A stretch of 64,000 nucleotides of DNA, from the NCBI GenBank assembly GCA_965372405.1, contig CBDVCE010000013.1, forward strand, positions 11,437 through 75,436. Direction: 5' to 3'. Shown one piece after another: positions 34,565 to 42,691 of the stretch (its first letter is position 1; each line of letters opens with the position of its first letter). The DNA is from Sunxiuqinia sp965372405 (GTDB taxonomy: Bacteria; Bacteroidota; Bacteroidia; Bacteroidales; Prolixibacteraceae). The notes under the pieces are model-generated. The model was not told the origin of the DNA. It was given only the letters and a program-made list of their open reading frames with translations, and searched no databases. The position numbers and the translations under genes were made by a program.

Positions 34565-36268
34565 ATGAAAATAAAAGATTATAGAATATTATTAGTATTT
34601 CTTTTGTTTGTTACAGCCTTTATTGGCTGTGACGAAAAAGAAGTAATTGAGCCTGAAGTCAAGCAAATTGACCCTCATGAAATATCTATCGTTAATATAA
34701 ATCCGAATACGGAGGAAGAATATACTTTAGAGGAATTGGGGCAATTACTTTATGATCCGGGGAGTGAAGATTATTATGACAGCACTCAGGTAATAAAAAT
34801 GTATTTGCATATTCCACATGATGCTACTAAAATTGAAGCATTAAGGTCGAATGGAGTGGTTTTTAATTCGGTTACAAATATTGAAAAGGTTGAAAGTGGT
34901 TATAGAGCTTATTTTGAGTTTACCGTTTTAGATCTTGGCGTTCAAATATTTGATGAAACACACCTTACTTTTGTTGTCACATATAAGGATGCAACAATAA
35001 CCGGCGATGGATTGGCTGTATATAAAATTCATCATATTGAGAAATACATTCCACCACAATACGGAACTCCATTCCATTTTATTAAGCAGTCTGGAGATAC
35101 AGTTAAAATTGCAATTGAGGTTGATCCAGACTTGATGAGCGATGGACGTATGTTTGGTACCGTTATTACGCACTCAAACGGAAGCTATGCTAAAGTTGAT
35201 GCAGGAAGCCAGCTCGATTTTAGGCATGAAAATGATTTCACAGTTGGAGTTTGGGTGAATACCGATGTTAATCAAAGTGATCCTGTTATTATAGGTGACA
35301 AAGATTGGGGTTCTGGTGGAAATCCAGGATTCTTATTTACCCAAATTGGTAGCAACTGGAAACTAAATGCAGGTGATGGATCAAATCGTATTGATGTTAC
35401 AGGAACTGATATTGATGATGGTTTTTGGCATTTTCTAGCAGTATCATTTGATCGCGATGGCGAAGCAACTGTTTACACTGATGGTATCAAAAATAGCTCA
35501 TCTGATATGTCTGCACTTGGTAATATGTCTGCTGACTTAGATCTTAATCTTGGTCAGGACGGAACTGGAGGTTATCAGCCATGGGATGGAAAAACAGGTT
35601 CTGCATACATTTATGATTATGTACTCACACCAGAAGAAATTCTTCAAATCGGAGCATCTGGTGCTTCATTAATGAGAAGTGATGGATCAATATCTCCTTT
35701 GCCTACTATAAACGAAGCTAGCTCGAAAACACTTGATGGAAATAAAGTGGTGTATGAAACGAATGGCTCTGATGAATTGGTTACTCTTGATACTATTCCG
35801 GAATTGGAATTTAGGTTTGAAGAGGATTTTTCAGTGGCAGTTTGGGTGAATACAACAGTAAGTCAAAGTGATCCTGTAATTGCGGGTGATAAAAACTGGG
35901 GAAGTGGTAGTAATCCAGGTTGGTTACTTACACAAATAGGAAGTAACTGGAAGCTAAATATGGCTGGAGTTGCATCTGACACCAGAATAGATATTACGGG
36001 TAATGACATCAACGACGGTAGCTGGCACTTAATTGGAGCAACCTTTGACAGAGATGGTGAAGTAACTATTTATCAGGATGGTGTTGCAATTGAGAGTAAA
36101 GACATGTCTCATGTCGGAACCATGCAAACTCCTGAAAACTATCCAATTCGGTTAGCGCAGGATGGTACTGGCACATATGGCTATTGGTATGAAGGAAAAG
36201 TAGCTAACTGTGTAATTACCGATTATGTCTTAACTGCTGAAGAGATGATGGATTTATTTAATCAATAG
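34565..36268 (+). CDS. Surface lipoprotein with two LamG domains
   Basis: A 567-aa lipoprotein (lipobox in VTAFIGCDEKEV). After an N-terminal beta-rich region of about 190 residues come two LamG/concanavalin-like modules (about residues 200-370 and 390-560). Each carries the same element: VWVNTDVNQSDPVIIGDKDW with GSGGNPG, and VWVNTTVSQSDPVIAGDKNW with GSGSNPG. Each then has IGSNWKLN, a short RIDxTG loop and a FDRDGE strand. The same element occurs in both phosphatase-LamG proteins of this locus. A likely role is binding of the imported ligand at the surface. ATG 34565 is used instead of TTG 34556. Confidence 0.8.
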   Translation: MKIKDYRILLVFLLFVTAFIGCDEKEVIEPEVKQIDPHEISIVNINPNTEEEYTLEELGQLLYDPGSEDYYDSTQVIKMYLHIPHDATKIEALRSNGVVFNSVTNIEKVESGYRAYFEFTVLDLGVQIFDETHLTFVVTYKDATITGDGLAVYKIHHIEKYIPPQYGTPFHFIKQSGDTVKIAIEVDPDLMSDGRMFGTVITHSNGSYAKVDAGSQLDFRHENDFTVGVWVNTDVNQSDPVIIGDKDWGSGGNPGFLFTQIGSNWKLNAGDGSNRIDVTGTDIDDGFWHFLAVSFDRDGEATVYTDGIKNSSSDMSALGNMSADLDLNLGQDGTGGYQPWDGKTGSAYIYDYVLTPEEILQIGASGASLMRSDGSISPLPTINEASSKTLDGNKVVYETNGSDELVTLDTIPELEFRFEEDFSVAVWVNTTVSQSDPVIAGDKNWGSGSNPGWLLTQIGSNWKLNMAGVASDTRIDITGNDINDGSWHLIGATFDRDGEVTIYQDGVAIESKDMSHVGTMQTPENYPIRLAQDGTGTYGYWYEGKVANCVITDYVLTAEEMMDLFNQ

Positions 36269-36307
36269 ATAAGGATGATTTTTCTTAAAGCGATTTAGTT
36301 AGATCAT

Positions 36308-36357
36308 GAGGCTGCCGGATAATTCTGGATAGGAATTGTTAGGGCAGCCTCCTTTTT
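36308..36357 (+). terminator. Rho-independent terminator after the double-LamG gene
   Basis: GAGGCTGCC (36308-36316) pairs with GGCAGCCTC (36343-36351), followed by CTTTTT. An inner AATTC/GAATT pair (36321-36325/36333-36337) can extend the structure. It ends the SusC/SusD transcription unit before the TlpA-like gene. Confidence 0.8.
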
Positions 36358-36416
36358 ATCTGAATTTACTTTACTTGCTTTCAATATGCATCTAGTACCA
36401 AATTAAGGATACAAAA

Positions 36417-37502
36417 ATGAATTATTATTTGACTGTTTTTATCGTGTTATTGGCTTCTCTGGCTTATGGACAATCGTTGCTGGAGAATGAAATAAAAATC
36501 GATGTTCATATAGAAGGATTGCAGGATGGTAAAATGTTTTTCCTTAATAGCGTTAGCGAGGCACGGTTGGATTCTTCAGTTGTGAAAAATGATAAATTGA
36601 CATTCTCGTATAAAGGTGAACCTGCGTCCGTTGTTATCTTTTCAAGACCTGATATGGGAGGGAACAGTACCGATCAATGTCTTGCCATGTTTATTACTGA
36701 TAAATATGATATGAAGCTGACCGGACATGTTGATAGCGTGGAGAATTTAAGTATAGAAGGCTCAGATAATCATGATGAATTATATCGATTCCATTTTAAT
36801 ATTAAAATGCCTTTGGAGATGGCGCTAGACACGATTTTACCATTTCCACAGAATACGTCAGTACGCGATAGCTTGCAAAACATAATTAATATCGCTCATA
36901 CCAACTTTATCAAAGAACATTCTGATTCATATCCTGGGCTTTTTGTTTTGTATTATCAAATTCTTGATAAACTATACACAAAGGACGGCGCTCTTGAGTT
37001 ACTATCTCTTTTTGAAAAGAATTATAGCGGTTCCATTTACTACAAATCATGCAAGAGTATGATAGCTAATAAAAATTGTGTTCAGGTAGGTAGTATTGCT
37101 CCCGACTTTTCATGTACAGATAGTAATAACAAGATGATTTCACTTTCAGATTATCGCGGTAAATATGTTTTGTTAGAGTTTTGGTCTTCATGGTGCGGAC
37201 CGTGCAGATCCGAAGTACCCTTCTTGGTAAAAGCGTATGAAAAGTATAAAAAATTGGGATTGGAGATTATTGGGATCTCCCTGGATATAAATAAAGCTAC
37301 CTGGCGGAAAACTATAGAAGAAAAAAAGTTTTCATGGATTCAAATATGCGATTTTAAGGGACATTTTAATGAAATCGCAGTGTTGTATACTGTAAATTCA
37401 GTTCCGAATAATTTTTTAATAAATCCTGAAGGAAGAATTATTGCGAAGAATTTAAGGACTATTCAGCTAAAAGAAAAGCTTGAGGAAATAATGAAACAAT
37501 AA
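36417..37502 (+). CDS. TlpA-type thiol-disulfide oxidoreductase with N-terminal DUF4369-like domain
   Basis: Periplasmic protein of 361 aa. It has a signal peptide (ending SLAYGQ), an N-terminal DUF4369-like beta domain (about 25-110, IDVHIEGLQDGKMFFLN), a helical linker, and a C-terminal AhpC/TSA-TlpA thioredoxin fold (about 220-361). The active-site pair is in LLEFWSSWCGPCRSEVPFLV, and the cis-Pro follows in VNSVPNNFLINPEGRIIAKN. Such proteins are common beside SusCD loci in Bacteroidota, where they probably maintain disulfides of secreted proteins. It lies downstream of a terminator, so it may be transcribed separately. Confidence 0.88.
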   Translation: MNYYLTVFIVLLASLAYGQSLLENEIKIDVHIEGLQDGKMFFLNSVSEARLDSSVVKNDKLTFSYKGEPASVVIFSRPDMGGNSTDQCLAMFITDKYDMKLTGHVDSVENLSIEGSDNHDELYRFHFNIKMPLEMALDTILPFPQNTSVRDSLQNIINIAHTNFIKEHSDSYPGLFVLYYQILDKLYTKDGALELLSLFEKNYSGSIYYKSCKSMIANKNCVQVGSIAPDFSCTDSNNKMISLSDYRGKYVLLEFWSSWCGPCRSEVPFLVKAYEKYKKLGLEIIGISLDINKATWRKTIEEKKFSWIQICDFKGHFNEIAVLYTVNSVPNNFLINPEGRIIAKNLRTIQLKEKLEEIMKQ

Positions 37503-37857
37503 ATAAACTAGCTTTTAACGATTAAACTTCAGCTCAACTCAAAGAACTAGACAAATGAAAAACTTAATTATTCTAATTCTAACGGTTTTGATAATTTTAC
37601 AATACAGCACTCCCCAAACAGGCAAAAAAACCTGATGGAGGCAAAACCGATCCTTTATCATGTGAATGGAGAACAAGTTTTCCTTTTTAAGGAAATTAAA
37701 TTTGATAGCGATAATGTTGATGTAAAATTCGAATTCTACAAATTGGAAAACGATTCTTTAAAAAGAATGATAGTTAAGTAGAATCGATTAGTTTGGAAGG
37801 TTACATTTCGTGATAATTTATCTCTTTTAATTTAAAACCATAAATCAAAAACATACT
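37503..37857. other. 355-bp interval holding only a broken small gene
   Basis: Apart from the frameshifted small gene described separately (37555-37781), I see nothing convincing here. The AT-rich leader just before 37858 presumably holds the start signals of the phosphatase-LamG gene. Confidence 0.4.
37555..37781 (+). pseudogene. Small secreted protein gene split by a frameshift at an A7 run
   Basis: ATG 37555 opens a signal-peptide-like frame (MKNLIILILTVLIILQYS) that ends at a TGA (37633-37635), right after a run of seven A (37624-37630). A second frame of 48 codons starts at ATG 37635, overlapping that stop as TGATG, and ends at TAG 37781 with NDSLKRMIVK. Shifting the reading frame back by one base at the A7 run joins signal peptide and body into one protein of about 75 residues. 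It could be a pseudogene, a sequencing indel, programmed slippage or coupled reinitiation. Confidence 0.4.
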
Positions 37858-39732
37858 ATGTCAATCAAATCACTACTTTTAATATTTCTTGGATTCTGTT
37901 CTATTCTTGGATTTGCCAAAGAAAATAAAGTACTTATAATCGGAATTGATGGTGTACGACCAGATGCAATGGTTGTTGCAGAAACACCAAATATTGATGA
38001 TCTTATTTCAAATTCAACGTATTCTTTGGATGCAATAAATGAAGGCACTACATCTAGTGGTCCAAGTTGGTCTGCAATGCTAACAGGCGTTTGGCAAAGC
38101 AAACACGGTGTAAATGATAATTCATTTAATGGGGAAAATTATAATGAATATCCACATTTCTTTAAATATTTAGAAGATACAAATCCTGAATTACATACCG
38201 CATCAATTTGTCAATGGGATCCAATAAACGATCAATTAGCGTACTTAGAAGCTGACTACGTAAAGAATGTATCCAGTGAAGCACAGTTGATAACTGAAAC
38301 AGTAAATTATTTATCAAACAACGATCCAGATGCACTTTTCATACATTTTGATGATGTTGATGGCGCAGGACATGGACAGGGCTACTCCCCTACCAATCCA
38401 CCTTACCTAACTGCCATTGAAGAAGTAGATGCAGGCATTGGGCAAATTATGCAAGCATTAAAAGGTAGAGCAAACTATGAAAACGAAAATTGGTTAATTA
38501 TTATATCAACTGATCATGGCGGTATAGGTCATGGGCATGGTGGCAATTCTATCGAAGAACGAAATATTTTTGTCATTTGCAGTGGCGATGAAGTACCAAA
38601 TATTGAAATCAAAAAGGATAGTACTTTAACCAGTGTACCTCCAGTTGAGAATTGTTTGCAAGATTCTGTTGAACTTTACTTTAGTGGTACTTCAAAAGTT
38701 ACAACTCCGTTGAAGGATGTTTTCAACTTCGGAACTGATAAAGATTTTTCTATAGAATGTCGCATCCGAACTACAAATTCAGGCGATGTGGCAATAGTTA
38801 CTGATAAAGACTGGGATACTGGAAGAAATCCAGGAGTTGTTTTTTCATTCGTAGGAGGAGGTTCCGGACCATGGAAAGTTAATATTGGTGATGGAACTAA
38901 TCGGGCTGACATTAACGGGAACGTCGTTCATGACAACCTTTGGCACACCCTTAGTGCAACCTTCGACCGAGATGGAAGATTGATTATTTACGCAGATGGT
39001 GCTGTACTTGACAGTGTCTCAATTGCATCAATCGGAGATATCTATTCCGGATTTCCTATTTCCTTTGGTGCTGATGCAAACAATAGCTATGCTTACAAAG
39101 GGCATATTGCAGAAGTAAGAGTCTTTAGTGAAATTCTGGCACCATCAACCATTAACAATTGGAATTGTAAGAAAATTGACGACACGCATGAGAATTACAA
39201 TTCACTAATCGGTTATTGGCAACTTACAGAAGGAAATAATAGCCAGGTTGTAACAGATTACAGCACCACCGAGGCACATGGAAATATTTCAAATGCCACA
39301 TGGAAAAACGCGAAAGATACAATAGAAACATGGGAGTATGATTTTAGCAATACTCCACGTACAGTAGATGTTGCTGTTTCAGCTATGAAACACATGTGTA
39401 TTACAATTAATGAAGATTGGAATTTGGATGGAAACGTTGTAGGGGCAGTTTGTAACACCCCAACCAGTATTGAAGAGAAAATCATAAATGACAAAATTAA
39501 AGTTTATCCCAATCCGGGAAGCGAGTACGTAAATTTTGAGACTTCTAGTCTCCTTTACAATGAAGATGTTTTTGTTTCAATCTTTAACAGTTATGGCAAT
39601 TTGGTTATACGTAAACAAATCAAAAACAGGAAGCTTAGACTTGACAGAGGAAATCTAAATTCAGGCCTGTATTTTTATAAAGTTGAATCACAAAATAAGC
39701 CATTTGCGAGTGGTAAGTTTACTTTAAGATGA
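37858..39732 (+). CDS. Alkaline-phosphatase-family hydrolase with LamG domain, T9SS-sorted
   Basis: Secreted enzyme of 624 aa: a signal peptide, a type I phosphodiesterase/alkaline phosphatase-fold domain (about 22-245), a LamG domain (about 265-440, with TDKDWDTGRNPG and LWHTLSATFDRDG), then a T9SS type A sorting domain (about 545-624, VYPNPGSEYVNFETS to GKFTLR). The metal site looks complete: Asp31 (IGIDGVRPDAM), nucleophile region TTSSGPSWSAMLTG, Asp168 and His172 (DDVDGAGHG), Asp219-His220 (STDHGG), His227. It would cleave phosphate (or sulfate) esters outside the cell. It is the intact counterpart of the degenerate copy at 32110. Confidence 0.88.
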   Translation: MSIKSLLLIFLGFCSILGFAKENKVLIIGIDGVRPDAMVVAETPNIDDLISNSTYSLDAINEGTTSSGPSWSAMLTGVWQSKHGVNDNSFNGENYNEYPHFFKYLEDTNPELHTASICQWDPINDQLAYLEADYVKNVSSEAQLITETVNYLSNNDPDALFIHFDDVDGAGHGQGYSPTNPPYLTAIEEVDAGIGQIMQALKGRANYENENWLIIISTDHGGIGHGHGGNSIEERNIFVICSGDEVPNIEIKKDSTLTSVPPVENCLQDSVELYFSGTSKVTTPLKDVFNFGTDKDFSIECRIRTTNSGDVAIVTDKDWDTGRNPGVVFSFVGGGSGPWKVNIGDGTNRADINGNVVHDNLWHTLSATFDRDGRLIIYADGAVLDSVSIASIGDIYSGFPISFGADANNSYAYKGHIAEVRVFSEILAPSTINNWNCKKIDDTHENYNSLIGYWQLTEGNNSQVVTDYSTTEAHGNISNATWKNAKDTIETWEYDFSNTPRTVDVAVSAMKHMCITINEDWNLDGNVVGAVCNTPTSIEEKIINDKIKVYPNPGSEYVNFETSSLLYNEDVFVSIFNSYGNLVIRKQIKNRKLRLDRGNLNSGLYFYKVESQNKPFASGKFTLR

Positions 39733-39804
39733 TTTTCAAATAAATTAAGCATTCAATCCATCAGGCAAAGAAACTCAAGCTAAAATCATCAATAATAGCC
39801 ACAT

Positions 39805-40467
39805 ATGACACAATTCCAAATGTCTTTTTTAAAAAAAGCAGGGATATTAATTTTGTTCTCGATATTATTTATTCCATTATTTGGGAGGTCTAAAAGTGAT
39901 GTTATTGATGAAATTTGGCAAGAGCTACTTGTTGATTATGATATTAATAACAACTTAAGCACAGGTATTTTAATAAACAATTTTTACAGTACCCAACAGG
40001 GCAACTACGATAGATTTATTGAATTTATCCTTTGCTACCAATTCTCCCAAAAGTTTCAAATTGAAGGATTATACCGACATGAGTATTATAAATTAGATAA
40101 TATATGGTCTTATGAATACCGCCCTTCTGTTCGTTTGTCATATCAAATAAATAGAGGCGGTTTTCATTTTCGAAACAGACACCGTGCAGAACTACGCCTT
40201 TTTTCTATTGAAAAATCCAGCTACAGATATCGTACTGATTTACTTATAAAACCTGAGTGGTCATTATCAACATTCGAATTAAAACCATACATTATTGGGG
40301 AAGTTTTTATTGAAAAAGAAGGAGTTTCAAGGTGTCGAAGTTATTTAGGAATTGAAGGTCGAAAGGGAAAGATCTCACCATCAATCTACTTATTATTACA
40401 ATCTGATAATTATAAAAGTTGGGAACATTCAACAATCCTAGGAGTGAGCCTATCGATAGAACTATAA
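39805..40467 (+). CDS. DUF2490-like outer-membrane beta-barrel protein
   Basis: A 220-aa protein with a signal peptide (start at 39805 or ATG 39820). The body is made of short amphipathic strands rich in aromatic and Arg residues: QKFQIEGLYRHEYYKLDN, FHFRNRHRAELRLFSIEK, YRYRTDLLIKPEWSL and a C-terminal STILGVSLSIEL ending. This is the pattern of DUF2490 proteins, predicted small outer-membrane barrels. Last gene of the plus-strand locus, convergent with the LamG-AraC regulator gene and only 67 nt from it. Function unknown. Confidence 0.72.
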   Translation: MTQFQMSFLKKAGILILFSILFIPLFGRSKSDVIDEIWQELLVDYDINNNLSTGILINNFYSTQQGNYDRFIEFILCYQFSQKFQIEGLYRHEYYKLDNIWSYEYRPSVRLSYQINRGGFHFRNRHRAELRLFSIEKSSYRYRTDLLIKPEWSLSTFELKPYIIGEVFIEKEGVSRCRSYLGIEGRKGKISPSIYLLLQSDNYKSWEHSTILGVSLSIEL

Positions 40468-40534
40468 AAGTTATTGTAAAACATTAGTATCCCTAAAATG
40501 AATTTGATCAAATAGCTAAAAACAAAGGTTCAAG

Positions 40535-42391
40535 TTATTTTTCAAGTTCAGTCAATTCTTTTTGAAATTGCTGTGGAGTTTTCCCTATGAACTTTTTAAA
40601 AGCCCTGAAAAATGTTGATTCTGAATAAAAACCACATTGATAAGCAATTGCACTCTTCTTAATATGCTTTTTATTGTTTTCTTTTGATATTGCGATATAC
40701 TCATTTACCCTGAATTCGTTAATAAAATCATTGAAATTCAATTCATAATATTCTTTCAGGATTTTGGAGATCTGATAATGCGGGATATCCGTTTTTTCAG
40801 CTAATAGCTTAAGGTTAAATTTTGGATCAAGAAATAGTTTTTCAGCAAGTATAAATTCCTTTATTAATAATGCTTTCTTTTCCAGTTCTGCTGGATCAAT
40901 CCAATCTGCTAATGATTCTTTCGTTGGAATTTGTTCCTTCAATTCTTTAAATTTTTTATCTGAAAGAAGGTGAAAATTCTTTATTAAAAAATATAGGGAG
41001 ATAAGAACTACAATTAAAAGAAGTACTTTAGCAGATACGGTATGGATGAAGATAGGCTTAATTTCCATTTTCAAGTTAATCTCCAGAGGAGCCTTATTCT
41101 CAATATTCCCCCATCTAACTAATATATCGTATTTCCCTGGTTTAAGATCAAACAATGAAAGATTGGAACTTCGTGAAAAATCGGATTCATAAGTTCTTGA
41201 AGGCCCTTTTATAATTATCTCCCCATTTGTTATATTTTCCGGTATCTGATTATTTAAATTAAAAGAAAACTGAATATCCTTTGTAGTACTTGGAAATATT
41301 ACAAGATCATTCATTAAAATATTATAATCAACTAGCTTATGCTGACTGTTTGGGCCATTATCCATCGATTTCACAATAACGGAAAGAGCTGTACTGAAAT
41401 TTGTAATTTCTTTAACCTCGGAGTATGCAGTGTAGCCTATATCTTTTGAAAATGCTTTAATACGAAAAAAGATTTTACTGCTTCCGTAAATATTATCAAG
41501 GATTAAACTCCGGTCAGTTGATCTTCTGGAACTTAAAAGCTGCTTAAACGTTCTATCTTTTGAAATTTCCACCAAATAATAATCATAAGTATAAACGCTT
41601 TCTGAAGTCTCCCATTCGAGTTGAAAGGATGATGGACTTAGTATTTCAAATTTTGTAATATGAGGAACAACAAATGCTCCAGATGGAATTATTATTTGAT
41701 CACGAATTGGTAAAACATTCTTACCATTTAAATTGCTATTCGAATTGTCTTTTATTAAAGTATTTTCATCATTGTCGAAATTATAATAAGCAATAAGCCC
41801 CTTCTCTCTCCCCAAAAGTTTTTGGTTCTTAAACTGATTAATTTCTTCAATAGATCTGGCAACATTCCAGATCCTAACTTCATCAATATGCCCATCAAAA
41901 CCGATTTCTTCATTACGATCTTTAAATGCTCCAATATGGAGATTCAAAGGGCTATGTAACCAATCTATAGAACCAGAAATAAGTTTAATCTCCACTAACT
42001 CACCATTTTTGTAGATCTTGATTGATTCACCGTCATATGTGCTAGCAATGTGTACCCATTGATTTATATTAACATCAACTCCTGGATTATAATTCCATTC
42101 ATCGCCACGCATCTCAGATGTCTTTAACATCAAGCGTACCTTATCACCTACAAAGGCCATTGCAAACCCAGACTCAATATGATAGTCATCAGTAATAAAA
42201 CTGACTGGTGCTGACCAATTTTCCAAACTGTTTGGTTTAATCCAACACTCTACAGTAATTTGGGAAGAAGGAGGCGTGAATTGTCGTGAATCAATCACAA
42301 TATAATTCGATGACGAATTGTAACATTTGTTTTCAGCGTAAAGAGAAATCGACAACAAAATCAGAAGAAAGGAAACAAAACTTTTAGCCAT
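40535..42391 (-). CDS. Transmembrane AraC-family regulator with periplasmic LamG sensor domain
   Basis: A 618-aa one-component regulator. Signal peptide (1-19), periplasmic LamG domain (about 25-200: TVECWIKPNSLENW, GHIDEVRIWNVARS, LIAYYNFD), an FN3-like domain (about 240-330), a Y_Y_Y-like beta domain (about 370-445), one membrane helix (about 451-472) and a cytoplasmic AraC-type HTH (about 515-615). The HTH shows LAEKTDIPHYQISKILKEYY, AIAYQCGFYSESTFFRAFKK and FIGKTPQQFQKEL. It would couple binding of an outside ligand to transcription. It could control the GH genes (same strand) or the plus-strand LamG locus it faces. The fold matches LamG modules of the latter. Confidence 0.88.
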   Translation of the reverse strand: MAKSFVSFLLILLSISLYAENKCYNSSSNYIVIDSRQFTPPSSQITVECWIKPNSLENWSAPVSFITDDYHIESGFAMAFVGDKVRLMLKTSEMRGDEWNYNPGVDVNINQWVHIASTYDGESIKIYKNGELVEIKLISGSIDWLHSPLNLHIGAFKDRNEEIGFDGHIDEVRIWNVARSIEEINQFKNQKLLGREKGLIAYYNFDNDENTLIKDNSNSNLNGKNVLPIRDQIIIPSGAFVVPHITKFEILSPSSFQLEWETSESVYTYDYYLVEISKDRTFKQLLSSRRSTDRSLILDNIYGSSKIFFRIKAFSKDIGYTAYSEVKEITNFSTALSVIVKSMDNGPNSQHKLVDYNILMNDLVIFPSTTKDIQFSFNLNNQIPENITNGEIIIKGPSRTYESDFSRSSNLSLFDLKPGKYDILVRWGNIENKAPLEINLKMEIKPIFIHTVSAKVLLLIVVLISLYFLIKNFHLLSDKKFKELKEQIPTKESLADWIDPAELEKKALLIKEFILAEKLFLDPKFNLKLLAEKTDIPHYQISKILKEYYELNFNDFINEFRVNEYIAISKENNKKHIKKSAIAYQCGFYSESTFFRAFKKFIGKTPQQFQKELTELEK

Positions 42392-42600
42392 GAATCAAAT
42401 ATTTTGTTTAGGTTAAAAATAGTAATTCTAACTCTAAAAACAAGCAATGATATTTAATAAACATATAATGTAATTAGGACTTTTCATAAAAATGAAATCC
42501 CACGATCCACAAAAATATTCGTTTACGGAAAACTTAACTGGCAACTATAAAAAGATAGATTAAGAAATAAAGCAAGTACAGCGCATTACAAAAATAATCA

Positions 42601-42617
42601 TGCCCTTGTTCTGGGCA
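42601..42617 (-). terminator. Second small hairpin downstream of GH2 gene
   Basis: TGCCC (42601-42605) pairs with GGGCA (42613-42617). On the minus strand it is followed by TGATTATTTTTG. It lies just beyond the stronger hairpin at 42634-42662 and may act in tandem with it. Confidence 0.35.
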
Positions 42618-42633
42618 CAACAAATTATAACAT

Positions 42634-42662
42634 AAAAGATCCCACCAAAGGCAGGATCTTTT
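42634..42662 (-). terminator. Terminator of the GH2 transcription unit
   Basis: AAAAGATCC (42634-42642) pairs with GGATCTTTT (42654-42662). Read on the minus strand the stem is followed by TTATG. It lies 30 bp past the GH2 stop codon and separates that gene from the regulator gene. The rest of 42392-42691 shows no gene. Confidence 0.65.
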
Positions 42663-42691
42663 TGTTGAATAACTATATGTTATTTGAACGC

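Noticed and set aside
36308..36351. Riboswitch or small RNA in the region before the TlpA gene
   Set aside because: The structure is a simple long stem followed by a T tract, fully explained as a terminator.
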